64,000 nucleotides of DNA, from positions 1-64,000 of the forward strand of contig CAYTWH010000005.1 in assembly GCA_964442075.1 (NCBI GenBank), written 5' to 3'. The notes below the pieces were generated by a model, which was not told the DNA's origin, searched no databases, and saw nothing but the letters and a program-made list of their open reading frames with translations. This DNA comes from CAYTAU01 sp964442075. GTDB lineage: Bacteria > Bacteroidota > Bacteroidia > Bacteroidales > CAYTAU01. Below, piece by piece: positions 33,239-43,054 of the stretch. Position 1 is the first letter of the stretch. The number at the start of each line of letters is the position of its first letter. Position numbers and translations under genes: made by a program.

Positions 33239-35422
33239 ATGAGTAAATTTTTAATATCTGTTTTAATATTATTTTTTATAATTTCTCATCCGTATTTTAC
33301 TTATTCCCAGTCAGAAAAAAACACATTAGAACTAATTGACAGCCTGGAAGTTTTATTAAAAAAAGCAACCAACAAAGCAAAACTATACTATGAGCTTTCC
33401 GAACTTTATGCTTCAAATTTTCCTGAAAAAAGTTTAGAATATGGCAAAAAGGCATTAAAGACTGCTATTGAAAAAAATAACAAAAAACAACAAGCCAATG
33501 CGTATTGTTCAATCGGTTACTACTATTACGATGTGGCAAGTTATGATGAAGCCATGATACAATATCAAAAAGCATTAAAAATAGATTTAGAACTTAAAAA
33601 CGATACAAGCATTGCTACTGATTATAATTTAATAGGAACTGTTTACGAAGCAAAAAGTGAATATGATAAAGCTTTGGAATATTATCACAAATCATTAAAA
33701 ATTAATAAAAAAATAGATAACAAACCGGTATTAGCTCACAATTATAGTAATATAGCAATGATATATTATAATTGGGGAAAATATGAGGATGCAATTGAAC
33801 ACAATTTAATTGCAATAAAAATTGACAGCACTTTAAATAAACTTAATTCTCTTGCTATTGGTTATAACAATATCGGCTTATGCTATTTCTCTACTAACGA
33901 GCATGACAAGGCTATTGAATATTTTAAAGCAGCATTAGAAATTAGTAAAAAAATTGGAGATGAAAAACACATTGGTCCTTTTTTAAATAATATTGGACTT
34001 GTTTATTATAGGTGGAAAAAATATGAAAAAGCGGTTGAATATTTTCAAAAAGCCATTGATGTAAGTGAAAAATATGGAAATGTTAGAGATGCTGTTATCT
34101 TTTCTTTAAATATTGGGTCGGTATATAGCTATAAATGGAAAAATTACGAAAAAGCTTTTGATTACTTTGAAAAATGTGAGCAGGTATGTATTGAAAATAA
34201 TTACACGAGAAATTTGTCAACAGTCTATTTATCATACTATAAAACATATCTGTTTCAAAAAAATTACAAAAAATCTCTTGAATACCATGAATTATATACA
34301 GCAACAAAAGATTCAATATTTAACCAAGACAGCCGAGAAACATTGGAGAAATTTAGAGCAAAATATGAAACAGAAAAAAAAGAACAACAAATTGTTTTAC
34401 TGGAAAAAGATAAGGAATTAAAAGATGTTACTATAAAGAAAAGAAATACAGTTATTTATGCCATATCGTTTGGGTTTGTTTTAATACTTATACTTGGAAT
34501 AATAATATTGCGTGCATATAAACAAAAACACAAAGCTTATGAATTAATTAATGAGCAAAAAAATCAGATTCTTGAAAAAAACGAAGAACTTAACCAGCAG
34601 AATGAAGAAATAGTAACCCAAAGAGATGAGATCTTAATACAAAAAAATCTTCTTGAAGAGAAAAACACGCAAATAACAAGCAGTATAAAATATGCGAAAA
34701 GAATACAAAATGCAATATTACCACCAGAAGAATGGGTAACCAAATCACTTTCTGAACATTTTATTTTATTTATTCCTAAAGATATTGTTAGTGGCGATTT
34801 TTACTGGGCTACCACCATTAAAAATAAAATTGTAATTGCTGCCGTAGATTGCACGGGACACGTTGTCCCCGGGGGTTTTATGAGTATGCTGGGAATTGCG
34901 TTTCTTAATGAAATTGTAAACAAGGACAATACTTTAAATGCTAATGAAATATTAAATAAACTTAGAACTTACACAATAAATTCTCTTCATCAAACGGGAA
35001 AAGAAGGAGAAGCACCCGATGGTATGGATATGTCCTTGTGTATTGTTAATAAAAAAGAAATGGCATTGCAATATTCAGGAGCCAACAACCCTCTTTGGAT
35101 TATTAGAGACAATGAATTAATTGAAACAAAGGCAGACAAAATGCCAATAGGTATTTTCAGAGAATCAAAAGGTTCATTTACAAACCATAATATTGATCTT
35201 AAAGTTAATGACGTAATTTATTTGTTTTCTGATGGATACGTAGACCAGTTTGGCGGGGAAAAAGACAGAAAGCTTGGGAAAAGTAATTTCCAAAAATTAT
35301 TGACAGATATTAACGATCAGGCTATGAAGAATCAAAAAAAATTCCTTAACAATTATTTTAAATCATGGCGTGGTTCCAACAAACAAATAGATGATGTTCT
35401 TGTTATTGGCGTTAGAATTTAA
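33239..35422 (+). CDS. TPR sensor with SpoIIE/PP2C phosphatase domain
   Basis: A 727-residue membrane-anchored regulator. A signal or N-terminal membrane segment (1-23) is followed by about seven TPR units (60-330; for example YDKALEYYHKSLKINKKI and YEKAVEYFQKAIDVSEKY), a single membrane helix (about 402-424), a Gln/Glu-rich coiled coil, and a SpoIIE-type phosphatase domain (about 500-727) with IPKDIVSGDFYW, DCTGHVVPGGFMSMLG, GMDMSLCIVN, YSGANNPLW and YLFSDGYVDQFGG. The domain dephosphorylates Ser/Thr in partner-switching regulators. The usual DCTGHGVPGAFMS is DCTGHVVPGGFMS here. TPRs in the periplasm with a cytosolic phosphatase imply signalling across the membrane. It is transcribed alone. 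Confidence 0.9.
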   Translation: MSKFLISVLILFFIISHPYFTYSQSEKNTLELIDSLEVLLKKATNKAKLYYELSELYASNFPEKSLEYGKKALKTAIEKNNKKQQANAYCSIGYYYYDVASYDEAMIQYQKALKIDLELKNDTSIATDYNLIGTVYEAKSEYDKALEYYHKSLKINKKIDNKPVLAHNYSNIAMIYYNWGKYEDAIEHNLIAIKIDSTLNKLNSLAIGYNNIGLCYFSTNEHDKAIEYFKAALEISKKIGDEKHIGPFLNNIGLVYYRWKKYEKAVEYFQKAIDVSEKYGNVRDAVIFSLNIGSVYSYKWKNYEKAFDYFEKCEQVCIENNYTRNLSTVYLSYYKTYLFQKNYKKSLEYHELYTATKDSIFNQDSRETLEKFRAKYETEKKEQQIVLLEKDKELKDVTIKKRNTVIYAISFGFVLILILGIIILRAYKQKHKAYELINEQKNQILEKNEELNQQNEEIVTQRDEILIQKNLLEEKNTQITSSIKYAKRIQNAILPPEEWVTKSLSEHFILFIPKDIVSGDFYWATTIKNKIVIAAVDCTGHVVPGGFMSMLGIAFLNEIVNKDNTLNANEILNKLRTYTINSLHQTGKEGEAPDGMDMSLCIVNKKEMALQYSGANNPLWIIRDNELIETKADKMPIGIFRESKGSFTNHNIDLKVNDVIYLFSDGYVDQFGGEKDRKLGKSNFQKLLTDINDQAMKNQKKFLNNYFKSWRGSNKQIDDVLVIGVRI

Positions 35423-35549
35423 ACAATCTTTTTTTTAACCCCCTCGCATTATGTTAATGGCAAAATATGTTTTGGCAAATAATTTAACAATATAGGCTAT
35501 TACCTCAATTAAAATACGACCTTTGCGGCTTAATTGATAAAAATAATAT

Positions 35550-37310
35550 ATGAACTCTTTCGCAGATATTGACTTACATGATGAAATACTAGATGCAGTA
35601 AAGGAACTTGGCTTTGAAAAACCAACCCCTATTCAAGCTAAAACAATTCCCCATTTATTGTCTTCTAATCAAGACCTGATTGCTTTTGCCCAAACAGGAA
35701 CCGGAAAAACAGCAGCTTTTGGGTTGCCCGCTATCCATTTGACAAATGTTGAAGATAAAAAAACACAAACCTTGGTGCTTTGCCCAACAAGGGAACTCTG
35801 CATACAAATTACCAATGACCTTATTAAATTTTCGAAATATATTAAGGGGCTTAATGTTGTAGCAGTTTACGGTGGAGCCAATATTGAAACACAAATTAAA
35901 TCTTTGAATAAAGGAGCTCAAATTGTTGTAGGAACACCGGGTAGGACGAAAGATCTAATTAGACGTAAAAAATTAATGCCGGGAAAGGTGAAGCGTGTGA
36001 TACTTGATGAAGCCGACGAAATGCTCACCATGGGCTTTAAGGATGAACTTGACGCAATTTTGGCCGAAACCCCTCGTGAAAAACAAACATTATTGTTTTT
36101 TGCAACAATGTCTAAAGAGATTATGGCCATTACAAAAAAATATATGAACGATCCTATTGAAATCTCTGTTGCACGAATGAACACAGCTATTGAAAATGTA
36201 AATCATTGTTTTTACATGGTTCAGGCTAGAGACAGATACGAGGTACTTAAGCGAATTGCAGACATCAATCCCAATATTTATGGAATTGTATTTTGTCGTA
36301 CACGACGCGAAACCAAGGAAACAGCAAACAAACTAATGCAAGACGGCTATAATGCCGATGCTTTGCATGGCGATTTATCGCAATCACAACGCGACGAGGT
36401 AATGGGCAGATTTAGGGTGCGTCAGCTGCAAATACTGGTTGCAACAGATGTAGCTGCACGAGGACTAGACGTAACCGACCTTACTCATATAATCAATTTT
36501 AACTTACCTGATGATGCAGAAGTTTATGTCCACAGAAGTGGGAGAACAGGAAGAGCAGGAAAAAGCGGTATTTCAATTGCAATAATTCACACTAGGGAAA
36601 TAAGGAGGCTCAAAGAAATTGAGAAAAAATTCGGAATAAATTTTTCCAAAGAGCTTGTACCTAATGGTAAAGAAATCTGCACAAAACAACTGTATACACT
36701 CATTGATAAAATAGAAAAGGTAAAAATTGATGACAAACAAATTGAACCATTTATGCCAGCTATTTATAAAAAACTGGAGTGGTTAAGCAGAGAAGATCTT
36801 ATTAAACATTTTGTTTCTACTGAATTTAACAGGTTTTTGGATTACTATAAAAACGCCCGAGACATTAACGTCTCAGAAAACCAAAAAGGAGATGAAAGAG
36901 GCAAAAGAGAAAAAAGAAGCAAAGATAATAGAAGAAGGGCTTCGTTTTCAAGACTATATATTAATGTAGGAAGTAAAAACAACTTAAATCCTGCACGTTT
37001 AATAGGCTTAATCAATGAAGGCTTAGACTCTAAAAATTCGGAAATTGGGAAAATTGAAATAATGAAAAAGTTTTCTTTCTTTGAAGTAGAAGACAAAATA
37101 GAAACACAAATCATTAAGGCTTTGAAAGGTAAGGATTTTGAAGGAGTATCTTTGTTGGTAGAATCTTCAAAAGAGAAACCTGTTGGAGCTTCGTTTTCAA
37201 AAAGCAAGCCTTCAAAACAAGGCGGATATGGAAACAAAATGGATAGCAAAAGAAACGATAGGAACAAACGTAGTGGTGGCAGTAAAAATCGTCAAAACCA
37301 GAGAAAATAA
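35550..37310 (+). CDS. DEAD-box RNA helicase with DbpA-type RNA-binding domain
   Basis: A 586-residue ATP-dependent RNA helicase. Q motif FEKPTPIQ (22-29); motif I AQTGTGKT (47-54); PTRELC; GTPGR; motif II DEAD (153-156); second RecA domain with FCRTRRETKE, VATDVAARGLDV and HRSGRTGRAGKSG. Motif III, normally SAT, reads FAT (184-186). Residues about 470-545 (FSRLYINVGSKNNLNPARLI) resemble the DbpA RNA-binding domain, followed by a Lys/Arg/Gly-rich tail. Such enzymes remodel rRNA or mRNA in ribosome assembly and cold adaptation. It is monocistronic; GACCTTTG upstream is only a partial -7 match. Confidence 0.93.
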   Translation: MNSFADIDLHDEILDAVKELGFEKPTPIQAKTIPHLLSSNQDLIAFAQTGTGKTAAFGLPAIHLTNVEDKKTQTLVLCPTRELCIQITNDLIKFSKYIKGLNVVAVYGGANIETQIKSLNKGAQIVVGTPGRTKDLIRRKKLMPGKVKRVILDEADEMLTMGFKDELDAILAETPREKQTLLFFATMSKEIMAITKKYMNDPIEISVARMNTAIENVNHCFYMVQARDRYEVLKRIADINPNIYGIVFCRTRRETKETANKLMQDGYNADALHGDLSQSQRDEVMGRFRVRQLQILVATDVAARGLDVTDLTHIINFNLPDDAEVYVHRSGRTGRAGKSGISIAIIHTREIRRLKEIEKKFGINFSKELVPNGKEICTKQLYTLIDKIEKVKIDDKQIEPFMPAIYKKLEWLSREDLIKHFVSTEFNRFLDYYKNARDINVSENQKGDERGKREKRSKDNRRRASFSRLYINVGSKNNLNPARLIGLINEGLDSKNSEIGKIEIMKKFSFFEVEDKIETQIIKALKGKDFEGVSLLVESSKEKPVGASFSKSKPSKQGGYGNKMDSKRNDRNKRSGGSKNRQNQRK

Positions 37311-37414
37311 TAATTAAACCTTATCTAAAAAAAATATAAATTTTATGGATAATATTTTTTTATGGCATCTTAAGTATAGAATAATTTTTATGTTAAACTT
37401 AAAATTTAAAAGCC

Positions 37415-38188
37415 ATGAAAAAAATACTCTTTATTTCAATCGTCTTAATTTTATCTGTAAATCAAATATTCTCACAATCCGGCTCCTTAAAAGGCAAAAT
37501 ATTTGATGAGGATAATAATCCTATGCCTTTTGTTCATGTATATGTTGAAATTGCCGGTTCTAAAATAGGAGATGTTACCGATATGGATGGTAATTATTTT
37601 ATTAAAACTATTAACCCCGGATTGTGTGACATTAATATTACATCAACAGGTTATCCTAATTTAACTATTTCGGGAGTATACGTAAAGTCCGAAGGAATTA
37701 CATTTGTTGCAAATCAAAAAATGAATAAAGGTACGGGAATAATGCTTACTGGAGCAATAGTTTATGGTGGAGGCAAGCCTTTAATTGATCCTATAGAACC
37801 TAATAAAATGACTTTATTAGGTCCTGAATTAGAAAATATGCCGGGTGCTCGTGATTTGTCTAAAGTATTGACTACAGTATCGCCCGGGATTCAGATTAGT
37901 GACGATGGAAAAGATATAATTATCAGAGGTTCCAGACCGGGTTCTTCAAGCTATTTTGTTGATGGTGTTAAAGTTGATAACTTATCTTCGGTTCCGGGTT
38001 CGGGTATTGCCAGCCTTACAGTTTATACGGGCGGAATTCCTGCAAAATATGGCGATATTACAGGCGGTGTTGTGATAGTTCAATCAAAAACATATTTTGA
38101 TTTTTTAAACGAGCATAATGCAAGAATGAGAAAAAAGAAAGAATTAGAAGAAGAAGCTAATGATAATTTGTCTAATGTTAATGAATGA
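37415..38188 (+). CDS. Barrel-less TonB plug-domain protein
   Basis: A 257-residue secreted or periplasmic protein. The signal peptide ends near QIFSQ. Residues about 24-105 are a CarboxypepD-regulatory-like domain (GSLKGKIFDEDNNPMPFVHV). Residues about 125-232 are a TonB-receptor plug (MPGARDLSKVLTTVSPGIQI, DIIIRGSRPGSSSYFVDGVK, GGIPAKYGDITGGVVIVQSK). The protein then ends in a short charged tail (RMRKKKELEEE) instead of the ~600-residue barrel. It overlaps the sigma-factor gene by four bases (ATGA), so the three-gene set plug / sigma / anti-sigma-like is one operon. It may sense or gate at the outer membrane, but the role is unknown. Confidence 0.8.
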   Translation: MKKILFISIVLILSVNQIFSQSGSLKGKIFDEDNNPMPFVHVYVEIAGSKIGDVTDMDGNYFIKTINPGLCDINITSTGYPNLTISGVYVKSEGITFVANQKMNKGTGIMLTGAIVYGGGKPLIDPIEPNKMTLLGPELENMPGARDLSKVLTTVSPGIQISDDGKDIIIRGSRPGSSSYFVDGVKVDNLSSVPGSGIASLTVYTGGIPAKYGDITGGVVIVQSKTYFDFLNEHNARMRKKKELEEEANDNLSNVNE

Positions 38189-38769
38189 TATTTTTCAATA
38201 AAAATAAATTAAATAAACTTGATGATATTGCCCTTGTGGAAAAATATAAACACTTGGGCAATACTGATATTGTTGGAATTTTATTTGAAAGATATTATTA
38301 TTTGGTTTATGGTATATGTTTAAAATATCTTAAAAATGAAGCAGAAAGTCAGGATTCCGTTTTACAAATTTTTGAAAACCTTATTACAAAACTTCAGGAA
38401 AATGAAATACAGAATTTTAATTCATGGCTTTATTCTGTTAGCAAAAATCATTGTTTAATGCAGATTAGAAGTAATAAGAGGAGAAACAGGAGAGAGGAAA
38501 TATTTGAAACAGAAAAAAAAATAACCGACGAATTATTTGAAAATCATAATACAAAATATGACGAAAACACTATTAAAAATTTGAAAATCGCTATTGATAA
38601 GTTAAAAATTGAACAAAGGCAATGTGTAAATCTATTTTATATAGAAGAAAAAACCTATAAAGAAGTTTCCCAAATAACCGGTTTTACTACAAAAAACGTA
38701 AAAAGCTATATTCAAAACGGGAAACGCAACTTAAGATTAATACTTGAAAAAAATGAGTGCAAACAATAA
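38185..38769 (+). CDS. ECF-type sigma-70 family factor
   Basis: A 194-residue extracytoplasmic-function sigma factor. Region 2 covers about residues 25-95 (LFERYYYLVYGICLKYLKNE, NFNSWLYSVSKNHCLMQIRS). A charged linker precedes region 4 (about 125-185; LKIEQRQCVNLFYIEEKTYK, then EVSQITGFTTKNVKSYIQNG). Its start overlaps the plug-protein stop and its end overlaps the next gene by 17 bases, so all three are translated together. It should direct RNA polymerase to a small regulon under control of the downstream membrane protein. Confidence 0.9.
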   Translation: MIFFNKNKLNKLDDIALVEKYKHLGNTDIVGILFERYYYLVYGICLKYLKNEAESQDSVLQIFENLITKLQENEIQNFNSWLYSVSKNHCLMQIRSNKRRNRREEIFETEKKITDELFENHNTKYDENTIKNLKIAIDKLKIEQRQCVNLFYIEEKTYKEVSQITGFTTKNVKSYIQNGKRNLRLILEKNECKQ

Positions 38770-39877
38770 ATATAATCCAAACCATCTAAGTAGAGATGAG
38801 CTTGAGAGTTTTCTTAAAGGAGAGCTTTCTGATACGCAAACTGTGGAAGTGGGTAATAAAATTAATTCAAATGAATTTTATAAGGAAGCTGTTGAAGGTT
38901 TTAAAAGTATGCCGGGTTCAATAAATTCATTGAATAAGCTTCAAAAATCCTTTTCTAAAACAAAATTCAAATTTTGGAATACTCAGAATTTTATTATTTC
39001 AATTCTTATAACTTCTATTACTGCCTTAACTATTGTTATATCTAATGATTTTACTCCAAAAATTAATTTCAAAAATTCAAACAACATTACTGAAAAAAAT
39101 ATTTTGACGGAAGAAGATAAAATGGAGATTATAGAAATTGAAACAGCGTCAGATATTTCTGAAAATAAACAAATTGATTATATTGAAGCTGTTAAGAGTC
39201 AACCTGAAACGATAGAGATAATTGACAACAAAAGTTATGAATACATTCAAAAACTTTCATCTAAAGGTCCTGTGGCGATTAATATTACCGATGAATCAAT
39301 TATTAATGAAAAACCAGTAAATAATAAAAGATACACATACTCGAATTTTCCCGTATATTATTTGATAGACCTTAAGTCCGTTGATTACAGATTAGTATAT
39401 CAAAATAAAATTAAAAATGACGAATTTCAAATTGGTGGTTTAGACCCCAAATATGCAAATCCCGATGAAATAAATAATGAATTACATGCTTTAACTACTG
39501 TATTATACACATATCAGGAATTTTTAAGGAGAGCATTGAGCAAATTTAAGAAAAACAAATATAAAGAAGCCTTGTTTGACTTTAGAACTATTTTAAAACA
39601 GTATCCCGAGGACATGAATGCACACTTTTATGGAGGATTGTGTTACTATAATATTGGAAGAAACTCAAAGGCAATAGAATGGTTTGATTTTGTTATAGAT
39701 CATTATATTTCAGCTTTTGACTCAGAGGCTGAATGGTACAAAGCCAAAACACTTATCAGTATGAATAAAACAGACGAAGCAGTAGGGCTTCTTAATGAGA
39801 TTATTGAAAAAAACGGGTTTTATTCAAAGCGCGCAAAAAAAGTTCTTGCATCTGAAAGTATAAATTCTGAAAACTAA
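38753..39877 (+). CDS. Membrane-anchored anti-sigma-like protein with TPR
   Basis: A predicted 374-residue protein from ATG 38753; a TTG three codons earlier is less likely. The first ~60 residues (LSRDELESFLKGELSDTQTV, EFYKEAVEGF) resemble the cytosolic N terminus of Bacteroidota anti-sigma-like proteins. One membrane helix (about 78-98, FIISILITSITALTIVI) follows. The periplasmic part has a charged linker and C-terminal TPR-like helices (KYKEALFDFRTILKQYPEDM, GRNSKAIEWFDFVIDHY). The 17-base overlap with the sigma-factor gene supports a regulator-sigma pair. How the periplasmic TPRs receive a signal, perhaps from the plug protein, is inference. Confidence 0.75.
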   Translation: MSANNKYNPNHLSRDELESFLKGELSDTQTVEVGNKINSNEFYKEAVEGFKSMPGSINSLNKLQKSFSKTKFKFWNTQNFIISILITSITALTIVISNDFTPKINFKNSNNITEKNILTEEDKMEIIEIETASDISENKQIDYIEAVKSQPETIEIIDNKSYEYIQKLSSKGPVAINITDESIINEKPVNNKRYTYSNFPVYYLIDLKSVDYRLVYQNKIKNDEFQIGGLDPKYANPDEINNELHALTTVLYTYQEFLRRALSKFKKNKYKEALFDFRTILKQYPEDMNAHFYGGLCYYNIGRNSKAIEWFDFVIDHYISAFDSEAEWYKAKTLISMNKTDEAVGLLNEIIEKNGFYSKRAKKVLASESINSEN

Positions 39878-40098
39878 AAACTCTCTCTTAAAAAAAAATA
39901 CTTTTATTAGACCTTTGGATATGGAATTATAAAACTTCGGGTTTTTTGGCTTTTGGTTTTTAATGAACTACCCCGAGGCAAAGCCTCAAGTAATTTGCTT
40001 GATTAAATTCATTTGTTCGGCTGTTTGTTGCCTCCAAATGAATAATACGGGTTAAATAAAAAAACTCATGTTCATTTCCTCCGTAAATAAAATTTATG

Positions 40099-40106
40099 TA
40101 GGTTTG
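40099..40106 (+). promoter_or_regulatory. Candidate -7 box for mutS
   Basis: TAGGTTTG fits TAnnTTTG and lies 11 bases before the ATG at 40118. No clear -33 TTTG is at the expected distance. Confidence 0.4.
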
Positions 40107-40117
40107 TTTAAATTTAA

Positions 40118-42742
40118 ATGCATAATATTTTGGCAAGATCAGGAGCAAATGTAAAAACTCCTTTAATGGAGCAGTACAACAAGATAAAAGCAAAACACCC
40201 CGATGCTATCTTGTTATTTCGTGTTGGAGATTTTTACGAAACATTTGCTGATGATGCTATAAAAGCTGCTGGAATTCTTGGAATAACCCTTACAAAAAGA
40301 GCAAATGGTAAAGCAAGCTTTGTTGATCTTGCAGGATTCCCGCATCATGCCCTTGATACATATTTGCCAAAACTAGTAAGAGCCGGACAACGAGTTGCTA
40401 TTTGTGAACAATTAGAAGATCCTAAACTAACAAAGAAAATCGTTAAAAGAGGAGTTACCGAGCTTGTTACTCCCGGAATTTCTTTTAATGACAATGTGTT
40501 AGATAACAAAAAAAATAATTTTCTGGCATGTGTTCATTTGGAAAAAAATATTGCAGGACTTGCTTTTTTAGATATTTCAACAGGCGAATTTCATACAACA
40601 GAAGGAAGATATGAATATATTGATAAATTGCTGCAAAGTTTTCAACCCAAAGAAATACTTTTTGAACGAAGCAAAAGAAATGAGTTTAATGATATTTTCG
40701 GAACAAAGTTTTATACTTATCCATTAGAAGATTGGATATTTACTGAAGATGCAGCAAATGATAGGCTGTTAAAACAATTTGAAACAAAATCATTAAAAGG
40801 TTTTGGTGTACAAAACATGAAACTTGGAATAATAGCTGCCGGAGGAATACTTCAATATTTAGACATTACACACCATCATCAAATTAAGCACATTACAAAC
40901 TTGTCAAGAATTGAAGAAGATAAATATGTTTGGTTAGACAAATTTACTATCAGGAATTTAGAGCTTTTTACTTCAATTAACGAAGGAGCTAAAACACTTC
41001 TCGGCGTTGTTGACCATACAGTTTCACCAATGGGTGCAAGAATGTTAAGGCGTTGGATAGCCCTGCCATTAAAAGATATTCAGCCAATTAACGACCGTCT
41101 TAATATTGTTGAATATTTTATTGAACATAAAGATATAAAAGAAGAAATTGATGCCTCCGTTAAACATATTGGTGATATTGAAAGGATTATTTCAAAAGTT
41201 GCAGTTGCAAGAATAACACCAAGGGAAGTAGTTCATCTTAAAAATGCCTTAAATGAAATTATACCAATAAAAAAGAACTGTAAACAAGCCAAAGCAAACA
41301 CCTTAAATAAAATTGGAGAACAACTAAATCCTTGTGAAACAATAATTGAAAAAATAGAAAAAGAGATAATGCCCGACCCTCCAAATATGCTTAACAGGGG
41401 AAATGTTATTGCCAAGGGAGTCTGCAAAGAACTTGATGAATTAAGAGAAATTGCATATTCTGGTAAAAATTATCTTACAAAATTACAGGAAAGGGAAAGG
41501 AAGAATACTGAAATTCCATCTTTAAAAGTAGCCTTTAATAATGTTTTCGGGTATTATATTGAGGTTACACATACTCATAAAGATAAAGTACCCGATACAT
41601 GGATTAGAAAACAAACACTGGTAAATGCTGAACGTTATATTACCGAAGAATTAAAAGAGTTTGAAACAAAAATATTGGGTGCCGAGGAAAAAATCCAGGT
41701 GCTTGAAACAAAACTATTTAATGAGCTTGTATTAAGTCTTGCCGATTATATTTCTACTATACAATTAAATGCTTCGCTAATTGCCCGATTAGATTGTTTG
41801 TTGTCTTTTGCGAAAATTTCGGAACAATATAAATATACAAAGCCGGAAATTAACGATACCGAAACAATTGACATAAAACAGGGAAGACATCCTGTAATTG
41901 AGCAGCAATTACCCGATGACGAAAGCTATATTCCAAATGATGTTTTTCTCGACACAAAAGAACAGCAAATAATAATGATAACGGGTCCCAATATGGCAGG
42001 TAAATCTGCTCTATTACGACAAGTTGCTTTAATTACACTCCTGTCTCAAATTGGTTGTTATGTGCCGGCAGAAAAAGCCAAAATTGGCGTAGTGGATAAA
42101 ATATTTACCAGGGTTGGTGCTTCCGATAATATTTCACTCGGTGAATCTACTTTTATGGTAGAAATGAATGAAACTGCCAGTATCCTAAATAATCTTTCTT
42201 CAAGAAGCTTAATATTATTAGATGAAATTGGAAGGGGAACCAGTACATACGATGGTGTTTCAATAGCATGGGCTATTGCAGAGTATATTCATGAACAACC
42301 AAAAGCAAGAGCCAAAACACTTTTTGCCACACACTATCACGAGCTTAACGAAATGGAGAAATCTTTTTCTCGAATTAAAAACTATAATGTTACTGTAAAA
42401 GAAATAGATAATAAAATCATTTTTATCCGTAAGCTTGAACGTGGTGGTACCGAACATAGTTTTGGTATTCATGTTGCACGAATGGCAGGAATGCCCAAAA
42501 GCGTTGTAAAACGTGCTAATCAGATAATGTTAGACCTTGAAAGTTCAAGCAAAAAAGATAAACTTAGTAAGCCGGTAGATGAGTTGGCAGAAAAACGTGA
42601 AGGTTTTCAATTAAGTTTTTTCCAGCTTGACGACCCAGTACTTAAACAAATTCGAGACGAAATTATTGAAATTGATGTTAATAATCTAACTCCTGTTGAG
42701 GCTCTCAATAAGCTTAATGATATTAAAAAACATTTGGAATAA
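40118..42742 (+). CDS. mutS: DNA mismatch repair protein MutS
   Basis: An 874-residue mismatch-recognition ATPase. The N-terminal mismatch-binding domain has FRVGDFYETF (Phe and Glu that contact the mispair). Connector, lever and clamp domains follow (VAFNNVFGYYIEVT, QTLVNAERYITEELK). The ATPase domain has Walker A GPNMAGKSALLRQ, the signature DNISLGESTFMVEM, Walker B LILLDEIGRGTSTYDG and ATHYHEL. The C-terminal part is the usual helix-turn-helix and short tail. The length is normal. It is monocistronic. The frame directly after its stop continues into a transposase relic. Confidence 0.97.
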   Translation: MHNILARSGANVKTPLMEQYNKIKAKHPDAILLFRVGDFYETFADDAIKAAGILGITLTKRANGKASFVDLAGFPHHALDTYLPKLVRAGQRVAICEQLEDPKLTKKIVKRGVTELVTPGISFNDNVLDNKKNNFLACVHLEKNIAGLAFLDISTGEFHTTEGRYEYIDKLLQSFQPKEILFERSKRNEFNDIFGTKFYTYPLEDWIFTEDAANDRLLKQFETKSLKGFGVQNMKLGIIAAGGILQYLDITHHHQIKHITNLSRIEEDKYVWLDKFTIRNLELFTSINEGAKTLLGVVDHTVSPMGARMLRRWIALPLKDIQPINDRLNIVEYFIEHKDIKEEIDASVKHIGDIERIISKVAVARITPREVVHLKNALNEIIPIKKNCKQAKANTLNKIGEQLNPCETIIEKIEKEIMPDPPNMLNRGNVIAKGVCKELDELREIAYSGKNYLTKLQERERKNTEIPSLKVAFNNVFGYYIEVTHTHKDKVPDTWIRKQTLVNAERYITEELKEFETKILGAEEKIQVLETKLFNELVLSLADYISTIQLNASLIARLDCLLSFAKISEQYKYTKPEINDTETIDIKQGRHPVIEQQLPDDESYIPNDVFLDTKEQQIIMITGPNMAGKSALLRQVALITLLSQIGCYVPAEKAKIGVVDKIFTRVGASDNISLGESTFMVEMNETASILNNLSSRSLILLDEIGRGTSTYDGVSIAWAIAEYIHEQPKARAKTLFATHYHELNEMEKSFSRIKNYNVTVKEIDNKIIFIRKLERGGTEHSFGIHVARMAGMPKSVVKRANQIMLDLESSSKKDKLSKPVDELAEKREGFQLSFFQLDDPVLKQIRDEIIEIDVNNLTPVEALNKLNDIKKHLE

Positions 42743-42760
42743 TTTATATCTAAAAAAAGT

Positions 42761-43005
42761 TTTTATACTCACAAAAGGTTTAGAAGTGCCTATAGAAGCT
42801 TAAAAACAAATCTTAAGTGGTTGTTTACTTGGTATGATTACATTGAATTACACATTCCTAATACAACAAATGCTATTGATGGTCATTTTGCCGATTTAAA
42901 AAATAAACTGCGCAATCATAATGGACTAAATATTGAGAGAAAAAAAAGTTTATAGATGAGTTCTTAAAAACAGCCTCCTTTTTGTCTATTAAGCCTAATT
43001 TATTA
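42761..43005 (+). pseudogene. C-terminal relic of an insertion-sequence transposase
   Basis: Translation from 42761 gives FYTHKRFRSAYRSLKTNLKW, then LFTWYDYIELH, IPNTTNAIDGHFADLKNKL and RNHNGLNIERKK, then a stop at 42953-42955. Reading through the eight-A run (42940-42947) with one extra base restores FIDEFLKTASFLS. I recognise the NTTNAIDG...LK..L..H.GL pattern as the end of a DDE-type IS transposase, but I cannot name the IS family with confidence. The 5' part and both IS ends are missing, and it is frameshifted. It begins within ~20 bases of the mutS stop, so an IS once landed just behind mutS. Confidence 0.65.
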
Positions 43006-43054
43006 AAAAAAAGACAACTTTATAAACCGTCTTTTATTATTATTGGATATAATT

